Positions 6,842 through 14,274 of a stretch of 20,445 bases of DNA are shown in pieces. Position 1 is the first letter of the stretch, and each line of letters begins with the position of its first letter. The DNA is from an uncultured Blautia sp. (GTDB taxonomy: Bacteria > Bacillota > Clostridia > Lachnospirales > Lachnospiraceae). The position numbers and the translations under genes were made by a program. The stretch spans positions 1-20,445 of the forward strand of contig CAAFRY010000308.1 in the NCBI GenBank assembly GCA_900765525.1, written 5' to 3'. Under the pieces are notes generated by a model that made no database searches, was not told where the DNA came from, and worked only from the letters and a program-made list of their open reading frames with translations.

Positions 6842-7753
6842 ATGCCTGGTTCTATTGAAATAAATGATAACTATTCGGAAAAAATCCATTACGATTTCCC
6901 TGCCTATCCTATTTATGCCCAAAGAGGATTGTTGTCCCATTACCCAAACTTCAGGGCTCCCAATCATTGGCATGACGACATAGAGCTGATTGCCCTTTTA
7001 TCCGGAAAAATGGATTATAACATAAACGGTGAAATCATTCCTCTTCATGCAGGAGAAGGTATTCTGGTAAACGCCGGACAAATGCACTTTGGATTTTCAG
7101 ATTCCCAGGAAGAATGTGATTTTATCTGTATCCTCCTGAACCCTGAACTGTTATGTCCCCTTCCCTCCTATGAACAGGATTTTATCCGGCCTTTTACCCA
7201 AAATACCCAGATTCCTTATGTCCTGCTGCAGCCGGAGATTGATTGGCACAGGGAAATTTACAACCGGATTGTTTCTGTTTATCAAAATAAATCCGCCAAA
7301 AGCGGTCCTCTGAAGGTATTAGGGGATTTTGCAGAAATCTGGTCCCTGGTTTACGAAAACCTCCCTCCTGCTCCCAGCCAAAATCCCACAGAAAACCGGG
7401 ACTTAAAAATCGTAAAACATATGGCGGATTACATCCAAAAGAACTATACCCAAAAAATTTCTCTAAAAGACATAGCCTCTGCCGGAGCTGTTGGTCAAAG
7501 CAAATGCTGCAAACTCTTTGCCCTGTACTTTTCCCAGACCCCTGTGACCTATTTAACCCAATACCGGATAAGCAAAAGCATTGAACTGCTCCGCTGCACA
7601 GATATGTCCATTATTGAAATTGCACTTTCCACTGGCTTCTGCAGTCCCAGTTACTATGCGGAAACCTTTCGGAAATGGATGGGACAGACTCCGTCCCAGT
7701 ATAGAGGGGAATATCACTTCCATAATCCTGTACACACCCATTTTAAGTCCTAA
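6842..7753 (+). CDS. AraC family transcriptional regulator (cupin plus HTH)
   Basis: A 303-residue one-component regulator. The N-terminal cupin-like sensing domain covers residues about 35-110, with HWHDDIELIALLSGK and INGEIIPLHAGEGILVNAGQMH giving the expected histidine-bearing beta-barrel strands. The C-terminal AraC double helix-turn-helix covers residues about 195-295, with LKDIASAGAVGQSKCCKLF for the first helix pair and SIIEIALSTGFCSPSYYAETF for the second, ending in GQTPSQYR. The start ATG is preceded by GAGG at seven bases. The cysteine pair in the first recognition helix is uncommon. It is divergent from the MATE/acetyltransferase operon and is the likely regulator of it; the inducer is probably a sugar or a toxic compound, which is inference. 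Confidence 0.9.
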   Translation: MPGSIEINDNYSEKIHYDFPAYPIYAQRGLLSHYPNFRAPNHWHDDIELIALLSGKMDYNINGEIIPLHAGEGILVNAGQMHFGFSDSQEECDFICILLNPELLCPLPSYEQDFIRPFTQNTQIPYVLLQPEIDWHREIYNRIVSVYQNKSAKSGPLKVLGDFAEIWSLVYENLPPAPSQNPTENRDLKIVKHMADYIQKNYTQKISLKDIASAGAVGQSKCCKLFALYFSQTPVTYLTQYRISKSIELLRCTDMSIIEIALSTGFCSPSYYAETFRKWMGQTPSQYRGEYHFHNPVHTHFKS

Positions 7754-7817
7754 TATTTTCTATCTTTGCATCGTAATCCTGGACAGCGTTTATCATCCAA
7801 AACAAGGAGGGAAATTC

Positions 7818-8402
7818 ATGTATTTACAGGAAAAATTTCCATCGGATTTTATTTTACACAAAAATAATATAACCATTAAGCAGGCCAAAATAGATGACCT
7901 GATGTATATATGGTCCGCAAGTAAGGAAGAACCAAAAGGTTTGGTAACATGCAGGCCCATTGCCGCCAGAGGATATGACAGTACAAAAAAGCTATTTCTA
8001 AGAAAAATGGGAAATCCGAATATCTGTTTCTTTGTCATATCCTTATTCGATAGTCCTATTGGAAAGATTAGTTTTTCCGACTACAATTCAAGGAACAGAA
8101 GTGTTGAAATTGGCTATTCTCTTTTGCCTGCATTTCGCAACCATGGATATATGACATCTGCCTTAAAACTTTTAATTTCTTATGTCTTTGAAAATACTGA
8201 CATAAATAAAGTATACGCCCAGACAGCCAGCTTCAACGACAGTTCCATAAAACTGCTTGAAAATCTGGGCTTTTTCCGGGATGCTTGTCTTCGTGAACAT
8301 CATGAACAAAACGGACTCTTATATTCTGATTTCATCTATAGTATTCTGGCCTCAGACTATAGAAGCAATGGGCTTCCTGATTTAAATAACAGACATAAAT
8401 AA
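7818..8402 (+). CDS. GNAT acetyltransferase, RimJ/RimL type
   Basis: A 194-residue acetyltransferase of the Acetyltransf_3 (RimJ/RimL-like) branch. The sequence shows the N-terminal strand ITIKQAKIDDLMYIW, the core VEIGYSLLPAFRNHGYMTSALKLL with the acetyl-CoA loop RNHGYM near residue 110, and the C-terminal motif VYAQTASFNDSSIKLLENLGF, which is characteristic of this branch. The frame is open far upstream through the AraC gene, but AAGGAGG seven or so bases before the ATG at 7818 sets the start. The substrate is unknown; members act on ribosomal protein N-termini, polyamines, antibiotics or free amino acids. It lies 64 bases after the AraC gene and could be co-transcribed with it. Confidence 0.86.
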   Translation: MYLQEKFPSDFILHKNNITIKQAKIDDLMYIWSASKEEPKGLVTCRPIAARGYDSTKKLFLRKMGNPNICFFVISLFDSPIGKISFSDYNSRNRSVEIGYSLLPAFRNHGYMTSALKLLISYVFENTDINKVYAQTASFNDSSIKLLENLGFFRDACLREHHEQNGLLYSDFIYSILASDYRSNGLPDLNNRHK

Positions 8403-8413
8403 GCTTTTGTCAG

Positions 8414-8442
8414 TTGACAACAGCCAAAAAAACCGCTATACT
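8414..8442 (+). promoter_or_regulatory. Consensus promoter of the SRP RNA gene
   Basis: A perfect TTGACA (8414-8419) and TATACT (8437-8442) are separated by 17 bases. The predicted transcription start falls at about 8449-8450, exactly where the RNA's closing stem begins. Confidence 0.85.
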
Positions 8443-8448
8443 CTAAAT

Positions 8449-8715
8449 TACCGTGCAGCCGGGGAGATAGCGGTGCCCTGTACCTGCAATCCGCTACAGC
8501 AGGGGTGATGCCAAACCGAGGGGCTTCTTTCTGTGGAGCTGCCCTCTATAAGTGGCGTTGACGTTTGGGTCTTACGCAACAGGAATCTGTGAATCGTGTC
8601 AGGGCAGGAATGCAGCAGCACTAAGCAGAACCTTCTGTGTGCCGTAAGGGTGCCTGGGCTGAGTTAACTGTAGAGGTAACGTCCATGGGAGAGTCACGAA
8701 GGGCGGCGCACGGTA
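8449..8715 (+). ncRNA. ffs: Signal recognition particle RNA, large (Bacillus/Clostridia) type
   Basis: A 267-nt RNA that scaffolds the signal recognition particle with Ffh and directs nascent membrane and secreted proteins to the membrane. The ends close as ACCGTGC (8450-8456) with GCACGGT (8708-8714). The Alu domain is recognisable from GGGGAGATAGCGGTGCCCTG and CTGCAATCCGCTACAGCAGG near 8460-8505. The Ffh-binding domain with its conserved apical loop is seen as GTGTCAGGGCAGGAATGCAGC at about 8598-8617, followed by the pairing strand. The length matches the roughly 270-nt RNAs of Firmicutes rather than the 114-nt 4.5S RNA of E. coli. The symbol ffs (scr in Bacillus) is used by convention. Confidence 0.93.
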
Positions 8716-8741
8716 AAAAAATATACTTTAACAGCAGAATA

Positions 8742-8787
8742 CCCTGGTTTTATACTACATAAGATAGTAAAAAACCAGGGAGTTTTT
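8742..8787 (+). terminator. Terminator-like hairpin in the dedA leader
   Basis: CCCTGGTTT (8742-8750) pairs with AAACCAGGG (8772-8780), and TACTA (8753-8757) with TAGTA (8765-8769). TTTTT follows at 8783-8787. It lies 27 bases after the SRP RNA and should end that transcript. The only plausible ribosome binding site for the next gene, AGGGAG, is in the 3' arm, so read-through transcripts would have it paired. Confidence 0.7.
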
Positions 8788-8793
8788 ATTTCT

Positions 8794-9423
8794 ATGAATC
8801 AATGGCTGCTTCAGATTATGAATGACTACGGCTATCTGGGCATGGCGTTTCTGATTATGGCGGAAAATCTCTTTCCCCCTATTCCCTCTGAGGTAATTCT
8901 CACTTTTGGCGGTTTCATGACAACCTATACAAAAATGCATCTTCCCGGGGCACTGCTGTCCTCCACCGTAGGCAGTGTGGCCGGAGCTATCCTGCTCTAT
9001 CAACTGGGATACCTGTTATCCCCTCAAAAGCTGGAAACCCTGCTGTCCGGGCCTCTGGGGAAAATCCTCCGTCTGAAAAAGGAGGACATAGAAAAGGCTT
9101 CTCTCTGGTTTGACAGCAAAGGAAACTACACTGTGTTTTTTTGCCGTTTTATTCCCATAGTAAGAAGCCTGATTTCCATTCCTGCTGGAATGGCAGCAAT
9201 GAATCTGGGACGATTTTTATGGCTCACCACCTTAGGCAGCCTTCTGTGGAATCTGGCCCTGTTATCCTTAGGAGCGGCCGCCGGCTCTTCCTGGCAGAAA
9301 GCAGCCGCATTCCTGGGCAGCTATACCCAGGCAGCTAAAATCGTTCTGCTTATCTTTCTTTTCTTAGGCCTGCTTCTGGCCCTTCGAAAACGTCTTCTGA
9401 AAAAAAGGCCCTCCGATGGATGA
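8794..9423 (+). CDS. DedA family membrane protein
   Basis: A 209-residue integral membrane protein of the DedA/SNARE-associated (VTT domain) family. Members are thought to move or flip lipid carriers such as undecaprenyl phosphate and affect proton-dependent envelope homeostasis. The conserved acidic re-entrant region ENLFPPIPSEVILTFGGF is at residues about 24-41, and the family signature FFCRFIPIVRSLISIPAGMAAM, split over the second re-entrant loop, is near 110-131. Further hydrophobic helices fall near 45-72, 140-165 and 180-200, and the basic tail is cytosolic. The ATG at 8794 is weakly supported by AGGGAG 12 bases away, lying inside the upstream hairpin. No second promoter was clear, so expression may depend on SRP RNA read-through. 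Confidence 0.9.
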   Translation: MNQWLLQIMNDYGYLGMAFLIMAENLFPPIPSEVILTFGGFMTTYTKMHLPGALLSSTVGSVAGAILLYQLGYLLSPQKLETLLSGPLGKILRLKKEDIEKASLWFDSKGNYTVFFCRFIPIVRSLISIPAGMAAMNLGRFLWLTTLGSLLWNLALLSLGAAAGSSWQKAAAFLGSYTQAAKIVLLIFLFLGLLLALRKRLLKKRPSDG

Positions 9424-9490
9424 CTGGTACAGGGAATTATAAACAACCAGCCATCTGACTTGTCTATTTTTTGGTATACACTGAGTTCTT

Positions 9491-10345
9491 TTACAACTTA
9501 CTTTTCAGCGCCCGGATATAGGCAGGCGTGGTACCGCAGCAGCCGCCCACAATATCTGCTCCGGCGTCAATTAACCGCTTCATATGTTCTCCGAATTCCT
9601 CTGCTCCCATGGAATACACAGGAATCCCTTTTTCATCAATAACAGGCATTCCTGCATTGGGTTTCACCAGCAGAGGAATATCTATACATTTCCGCAGGTT
9701 TTCCACCACAGCTAAAAGCTGGTCCGGTCCTGTGGAACAATTGATGCCCACTGCATCTGCTCCCATCTGAGCCAGGTTCTGGGCTGCTTCATATACATTT
9801 CCTCCGAAAAACAGACTGCCGTCTGACTCCACCGTAAGGCTGCACATAACCGGCAAATCTCCCAGGGCCCCTGCTGCGTCCAGCACAGCCATGGGTTCAA
9901 CCTCTCCCAGCATAGTTTCTGCCACCAGCAAATCCACTCCTGCCTCTGTCAGAACGCTTATCTGCTCTTTATAAGCTTCCAGCAATTCTTCATAAGGTAT
10001 CTCCTGATTTCCCGTAGTAGTTAAATCCCCGGCAATCAGGCAGTTTTCTCCCACAGCCTGCCTGGAAATCTTCACCAATCCTGTGTTCAGCTCCTGTACC
10101 TTGGAAGAAAGCCCATGGTTTGCCAGACTGATTCTGTTAGCAGAAAAAGTAGGAGCATAGACTATCTGAGAACCTGCCTCCATGTAAGCCTTCTGTAATT
10201 CTATCAGGGATTGGGGATTTTCATATACCCACTGTTCCGTACAGACGCCTCTGGGCATTCCTGCTTCCATAAGATTAGAGCCTGTAGCCCCGTCCAGCAA
10301 TACGGTTCCCTTTCTTACCAAATCCTGAAATTCCTGTTTTGTCAC
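9491..10345 (-). CDS. Homocysteine S-methyltransferase family protein
   Basis: A 284-residue TIM-barrel methyltransferase that makes methionine from homocysteine with a methyl donor such as S-methylmethionine or, with partner proteins, methyl-cobalamin. The opening DGATGSNLMEAG (residues 18-29) is typical. The three zinc- and homocysteine-binding cysteines are visible as GINC203 and GGCC269-270. It lacks the folate-, cobalamin- and activation-domains of full MetH, so it is a stand-alone Hcy domain. The start is GTG at 10345, and GTGA overlaps the tadA stop by four bases, with AAGGAGG upstream, so the two are translationally coupled. The donor cannot be decided from the sequence; MmuM-like and split-MetH readings are both possible. 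Confidence 0.87.
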   Translation of the reverse strand: MTKQEFQDLVRKGTVLLDGATGSNLMEAGMPRGVCTEQWVYENPQSLIELQKAYMEAGSQIVYAPTFSANRISLANHGLSSKVQELNTGLVKISRQAVGENCLIAGDLTTTGNQEIPYEELLEAYKEQISVLTEAGVDLLVAETMLGEVEPMAVLDAAGALGDLPVMCSLTVESDGSLFFGGNVYEAAQNLAQMGADAVGINCSTGPDQLLAVVENLRKCIDIPLLVKPNAGMPVIDEKGIPVYSMGAEEFGEHMKRLIDAGADIVGGCCGTTPAYIRALKSKL

Positions 10346-10836
10346 GGCTGTTCCTCCTTGTCATCCTGTTTTTTCTTCCCTCTTTTTTCTCTCAGCTCCC
10401 GAAAAAAACCGGAGAGCATCTGGCTGCATTCTTCTCCCAAAACACCTCTGGTAACCTGGGCTTTATGGTTAAAACTATCCATCTCCAGAAGATTCAGTAC
10501 CGAACCTGCGCAGCCTGCTTTAGGATTCATGCTGGCAATTACCACCCTGTCTATCCTGGCCTGGATAATGGCCCCTGCACACATTTGACAGGGCTCCAGC
10601 GTCACATACAAGGTACAGCCTTCCAGCCTCCAGTCTCCTAGCTTCTTACTGGCCTTACGGATGGCATTTATCTCCGCATGGGCCACTGTATTTTTGTCCG
10701 TATTTCGCCTGTTATATCCTCTGGAAATAATCTTATCCTGATAAACAATCACACACCCAATGGGTACTTCCCCAAGAGCATAGGCTTTCATAGCCTGCCT
10801 CTTGGCCTCTTTCATATACTTTTCATCCGGGGTCAC
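10342..10836 (-). CDS. tadA: tRNA adenosine(34) deaminase
   Basis: A 164-residue zinc-dependent deaminase that converts adenosine to inosine at the wobble position of tRNA-Arg(ACG), allowing CGN decoding. The catalytic zinc motif is complete: HAE at residues 53-55, with the proton-shuttling glutamate, and PCQMC (cysteines 83 and 86). The usual N-terminal helix and the C-terminal lysine-rich helix are present. A GTG at 10842 would leave only one base after AGGAGG, whereas the second GTG at 10836 has seven, so the latter is chosen. It is coupled to a homocysteine methyltransferase gene. The 162-bp inverted-repeat element lies immediately upstream, so the promoter must be inside or beyond it. 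Confidence 0.92.
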   Translation of the reverse strand: MTPDEKYMKEAKRQAMKAYALGEVPIGCVIVYQDKIISRGYNRRNTDKNTVAHAEINAIRKASKKLGDWRLEGCTLYVTLEPCQMCAGAIIQARIDRVVIASMNPKAGCAGSVLNLLEMDSFNHKAQVTRGVLGEECSQMLSGFFRELREKRGKKKQDDKEEQP

Positions 10837-10882
10837 CGACACGCCTCCTAGCTCTTACTCATGTCTCTGTCATATCCCTGCA

Positions 10883-11044
10883 TACCTTCAGTGTACAAAG
10901 GGCCAAACGCCTCTGCCATCGAAATTTTGCCCATTTTCTACGTTATCCTCAGTCGGCGTACGTCCAGTACGCCGATTGAAAGTAACGCAGCAGAAGTGCA
11001 TATTCAGCCGTTCCGACCGTTTGGCCCCTTGTACACTGAAGGTA
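10883..11044. repeat. 162-bp element with 27-bp terminal inverted repeats (MITE-like)
   Basis: TACCTTCAGTGTACAAAGGG and the following CCAAACG (10883-10909) are inverted at 11018-11044 with a single mismatch. The centre contains a perfect hairpin TCGGCGTAC-gtcca-GTACGCCGA (10953-10975), and outside it CGTTA and TAACG also face each other, so most of the element is an imperfect palindrome. There is no ORF. It fills the gap between the metal operon terminator and tadA. The centre resembles 1-110. No obvious target-site duplication is visible (CA or TA at the edges is not informative). Confidence 0.65.
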
Positions 11045-11072
11045 AGTAAGCAGTATTGAAGATATTATAGAC

Positions 11073-11094
11073 AAAAAAATGGTTGGAAGCAACC
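11073..11094 (-). terminator. Terminator of the metal-transport operon
   Basis: On the minus strand GGTTG-cttc-CAACC is followed by ATTTTTTT. The stem begins one base after the stop codon of the lipoprotein gene. The stem is short (5 bp), but the position and T-run are typical. Confidence 0.6.
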
Positions 11095-11661
11095 CTATAT
11101 CTCCGACTCTTTCTCCTCTCCCTCAAAGGAAGCTTCTACTAAATGGCCGGATGTATAGCCTCTGTCCTCGTAGGTTTCAAATTTCCCGGTTACCGTAATT
11201 TCTTCTCCCGGCTGGGGATAATCATCTGGATAGCTGCTATGGCCTGCCAAGACGAATTCTAAATCCTGAGAACAGCAGGCCGAAGCATCTGTAATCGTAA
11301 TAAAATAACGGTTGTTTCCTGTATCTTTGTTCTGATAAACGGAAAATTGTCCTCTCACTCTTATGCATTTTCCCACATAGTCCTGGGGTGCGGCTGTCAT
11401 ATGAAATACTTCCGCATAAACCAACGTGCTGCTCATCTGAGTCAAGTCAATTTTTTCTGCCTCTTTTTGAGAATTACCCCTTTGTTCTGCCAAGTCTTCC
11501 TGTCCTGCCGAATCTTTTTGTTCAACTGAATCTTTTTGTCCAACCAGGCTTTCTTGCTCTGTTATAATTTTTCCCTGTTCTACAGCCACTGGTTTTCTGC
11601 TGCAGGAAGAAAACAAAAGGATAAGGATAAGCATGGCAAAACGGCACATTTTTCTTTTCAT
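11095..11661 (-). CDS. Predicted lipoprotein with OB-fold-like domain
   Basis: A 188-residue exported protein. The signal peptide MKRKMCRFAMLILILLFSSC ends in a lipobox LFSSC, so Cys20 should be lipid-anchored outside the membrane. A Gln/Glu/Ser/Asp-rich linker with imperfect QKDSxxQ repeats runs from about 34 to 66. Residues about 80-180 look like an OB-fold: a YVGKCIRVRGQF strand, RYFITITDASACC, and PGEEITVTGKFETYED. The Cys99 and Cys129-130 placement could form a disulfide or bind metal, which is inference. The ATG at 11661 overlaps the permease stop as ATGA, so it is the last gene of the metal operon. A 36-bp longer frame has no better start. The exact function is unknown. Confidence 0.78.
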   Translation of the reverse strand: MKRKMCRFAMLILILLFSSCSRKPVAVEQGKIITEQESLVGQKDSVEQKDSAGQEDLAEQRGNSQKEAEKIDLTQMSSTLVYAEVFHMTAAPQDYVGKCIRVRGQFSVYQNKDTGNNRYFITITDASACCSQDLEFVLAGHSSYPDDYPQPGEEITVTGKFETYEDRGYTSGHLVEASFEGEEKESEI

Positions 11662-12512
11662 ATCCCCATACCTCTCCTGGCCAATCCTCCCACACAAGCC
11701 AACAGAAACCCTGCAATATCAACAGCAACAATTGTGGCGCCCACAGGCGTACCTGCAACAATGGAAATAAATATTCCTAATGCAGCACAAACAACAGAAA
11801 ACAAGGCTGAGAAAATAGTCACTGCCCGAAAGCTCTTAAATATACGCATAGCCGACAACGCCGGAAAAATCACCAAGGCCGAAATCAACAGGGAACCTAC
11901 CAGGTTCATAGCAAGTACGATAATCACTGCCACAATACATGCAAGAAAAAGATTGTATGCATCTGCTTTGGTTCCTACTGCTTTTGCAAAATTTTCGTCA
12001 AAGGTAACAGCAAAAATTTTATTGTAAAATAAGAGAAAAATTACAGCCACTGCTGCAGACAATACTATGCACAGCCACACCTGGCCTTTTGTCAAAGTTA
12101 AAATAGAAGTTGAGCCGAATAGGGTGCTGCATACATCTCCGGACAAGTTAGGGGAGGTTGAAAATAAATTCATAAGCAGATAACCAACCGCTAACGCCCC
12201 TACAGAAATCATTGCCACCGCCGCATCCCCTTTGATTTTTGTATTTTGTCCGGTACGCAGCAATAGAACTGCACAGCTCATCGTGACAGCCAGTACCAAG
12301 GGCATATTCTCTGTAATATTTAAAACTCCGGCAATGGCCATAGCTCCAAAGGCAACGTGAGATAACCCGTCTCCGATAAAAGAGAAGCGCTTCAGCACTA
12401 ATGTTACTCCCAGCAGAGAAGAACAAAAGGCAATGGTCACTCCTGCAAATAAGGCATAGCGTACAAAAGGATATTGCAGATAGAGCGTTATTTTTGCAAT
12501 GATTTCACTCAT
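11658..12512 (-). CDS. znuB: Metal ABC transporter permease (ZnuB-type)
   Basis: A 284-residue membrane permease of the ABC-3 family that imports zinc or manganese. It should have eight or nine helices. Family landmarks are LGVTLVLKRFSFIGDGLSHVAFG, broken across helix 2 near residues 33-56, and later NLVGSLLISALVIFPALSAM near 205-225, the cytosolic coupling region. The ATG at 12512 overlaps the ATPase stop as ATGA and is preceded by AAGGGAGTGG, so 16 upstream codons are excluded. It is followed by the OB-fold lipoprotein through another ATGA overlap. Substrate choice between zinc and manganese cannot be made from the permease; the operon's Zur-like regulator favours zinc. Confidence 0.88.
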   Translation of the reverse strand: MSEIIAKITLYLQYPFVRYALFAGVTIAFCSSLLGVTLVLKRFSFIGDGLSHVAFGAMAIAGVLNITENMPLVLAVTMSCAVLLLRTGQNTKIKGDAAVAMISVGALAVGYLLMNLFSTSPNLSGDVCSTLFGSTSILTLTKGQVWLCIVLSAAVAVIFLLFYNKIFAVTFDENFAKAVGTKADAYNLFLACIVAVIIVLAMNLVGSLLISALVIFPALSAMRIFKSFRAVTIFSALFSVVCAALGIFISIVAGTPVGATIVAVDIAGFLLACVGGLARRGMGI

Positions 12513-13222
12513 ATATTTCCACTCCCTTCTTCCATAGCCGGCTGCTTTCCCGTTTCCCACTTCAAATAATCCTCTTTGGTTCCGTAAAACACCTCTGTTC
12601 CCAAATGCAGGATATGGCTGGCGTATTTTATGGCTGCCGGCATGTCATGAGAAATCATGATTATAGTAATTTTATTATTTCTGTTTAAATCCCTTATCAG
12701 ACCGTACATATCTGCAGATGCTTTAGGGTCAAGTCCTGAAACAGGCTCGTCTAACAGAAGCAGTTTTCTCGCAGCACAAAGCCCACGGGCCAGAAGAACC
12801 CTCTGCTTTTGTCCCCCTGAAAGCTCTCTGTAGCATGACTTCTCCAGATGAGAAATCCCCATTTCTCTCATTGCATATAAAGCAAGTTGTTTTTCCTCTC
12901 TGCTATAAAATGGACGAAGTCCGCACCTCCCCAGGCACCCGGAAAGAACAACTTCTCTCACGGATGCAGGGAAATCCTTCTGTACTGCTGTCTGCTGGGG
13001 CAGGTACCCGATTTCATCTGATTTTAACCCGTCTCCCGTTATAATCTCTCCTTTGACAGGAGGCTGCAGGCCAAGAATAGTTTTCACCAGTGTACTTTTT
13101 CCTGTCCCATTCTCTCCCACAATACAGAGATAGTCCCCAGCTTCCAGGGAAAAATCCAAGTTCCGCAAAATCACCTTTCCTTCATATCCAATCCACAAAT
13201 TTCGGCAAGTGAGTATAGCCAA
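12509..13222 (-). CDS. znuC: Metal ABC transporter ATP-binding protein (ZnuC-type)
   Basis: A 237-residue ABC ATPase that powers metal import with the permease. All motifs are intact: Walker A GENGTGKST (36-44), Q-loop LPQQ (74-77), signature LSGGQKQR (134-141), Walker B LLLLDEP (154-160), D-loop SGLD and the switch histidine in SHD (191-193). The family-typical QTAVQKDFPASVREVVLSG segment after the Q-loop fits zinc/manganese importers, where it reads DFPxTVxEVVxxG. It starts 14 bases after the binding-protein gene and its stop overlaps the permease start. Length and motifs are normal. Confidence 0.92.
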   Translation of the reverse strand: MAILTCRNLWIGYEGKVILRNLDFSLEAGDYLCIVGENGTGKSTLVKTILGLQPPVKGEIITGDGLKSDEIGYLPQQTAVQKDFPASVREVVLSGCLGRCGLRPFYSREEKQLALYAMREMGISHLEKSCYRELSGGQKQRVLLARGLCAARKLLLLDEPVSGLDPKASADMYGLIRDLNRNNKITIIMISHDMPAAIKYASHILHLGTEVFYGTKEDYLKWETGKQPAMEEGSGNI

Positions 13223-13236
13223 TTCTACCGCCTCCT

Positions 13237-14241
13237 CTATTCCAATGCCTGCTTCAATACTTCAAGATTTTTTTCCATTACTGAGAGATAAGTTTTTCCC
13301 TCTTTCGCCTCTTGAGAAGTAGTGGACTGCATGGAATCCATAGTCAAAATCTTCTGGTCTTTGGAGCGGGTATTGGAGACAACTGTTTCTGCAATCTTAT
13401 GCTCCCGGCCCTCAATAGTCAAAATTCCCGGCAGTTCTAATTCATCTGTTTTCTTTGCAAGGAAAGCAATGGTTTCAAAGCTTGCCTCTGTTTCGGCAGA
13501 GCAGCCTACAAAAGCCGCATAATAATCCAGTCCGTAATCATCCACAAGATAACGGAACGGAAAACGGTCGCCAAACAGCAAGATTTTCTTATCAGAGGAA
13601 TCTGCCGCCGACTGATACTCACCGTCCAACTCTTCTAATTTAGCCATATAGTTCTGAGCATTTTCCTCATAAAGCTCAGCGTTTTCCCTGTCAAGACTCC
13701 CCAGCTTGCCCGCAATATAGGAGCAAAGTACCCTGGCGTTTTTAAGGGAAAGCCAAACATGTTCATCAGCTTCTTGGCTCTGCTCCTCTTCCTCCTCTTT
13801 CTCTCCCTCTGGGTTTTCCTTGTGTTCCTCCTCAGGGGCCTGCATCCCTTCTACCATTTCCTCCGTCTTTACAGAATCTCCTAAAACCTCTAACAGGTTA
13901 ATTACAACCATATCCTTATTTTCGACTTCTTTTAAAACATCTTCTACCCATCCATCAGATTCTCCGCCTACATAAAGGAACATATCACAATTGGAAATTT
14001 TCAAAATATCCTGGGAAGTAGGCTGATAACTGTGCAAATCCACACCATTGTCAAGCAGCATGGTTATATCCGCATCCTTTTCTTTATCTCCTAAAATTTC
14101 ACGAACCCAGTCATATTCCGGAAAAATGGTGGTAACGATTTTCAACTTGTTAGATGTTCTGTCCTTCCATAACGGGGAACACCCTGCAAGCATTCCCACC
14201 AGTAAAAATACAGTCATAATTGTCGCTATTATTTTCTTCAT
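13237..14241 (-). CDS. znuA: Metal-binding lipoprotein of an ABC importer (ZnuA-type)
   Basis: A 334-residue extracytoplasmic binding protein. The signal peptide ends in LAGC (Cys21). Two of the canonical metal ligands are visible, His70 in VDLHSYQPT and His161 in DEHVWLSL. The third is normally in a segment like SHxAFGYL; here it reads GDRFPFRYLVDDYGLDY, with no histidine, so coordination must differ or involve Asp. The loop between the two histidines is strongly acidic (residues about 126-160, EEEHKENPEGEKEEEEEQ) rather than His-rich as in many ZnuA proteins. The ATG at 14241 has GGAGG seven bases upstream; an upstream frame of 21 codons is rejected. The metal is inferred to be zinc from the operon. 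Confidence 0.85.
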   Translation of the reverse strand: MKKIIATIMTVFLLVGMLAGCSPLWKDRTSNKLKIVTTIFPEYDWVREILGDKEKDADITMLLDNGVDLHSYQPTSQDILKISNCDMFLYVGGESDGWVEDVLKEVENKDMVVINLLEVLGDSVKTEEMVEGMQAPEEEHKENPEGEKEEEEEQSQEADEHVWLSLKNARVLCSYIAGKLGSLDRENAELYEENAQNYMAKLEELDGEYQSAADSSDKKILLFGDRFPFRYLVDDYGLDYYAAFVGCSAETEASFETIAFLAKKTDELELPGILTIEGREHKIAETVVSNTRSKDQKILTMDSMQSTTSQEAKEGKTYLSVMEKNLEVLKQALE

Positions 14242-14274
14242 AATAAAACCTCCATACAATCTAAAAAAGAGCGC

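Noticed and set aside
8449..8715. RNase P RNA or tmRNA as alternative identities
   Set aside because: The Alu-domain and Ffh-binding-loop sequences and the closing stem match SRP RNA; no tRNA-like ends or tag ORF are present.
8755..9003. 82-codon minus-strand frame opposite dedA
   Set aside because: It is a shadow of the DedA reading frame, with no start signals or recognisable domain.
9424..9490. Terminator between the convergent dedA and homocysteine methyltransferase genes
   Set aside because: Only a seven-pair stem with a 17-base loop and no adjacent T-run could be drawn; too weak to list.
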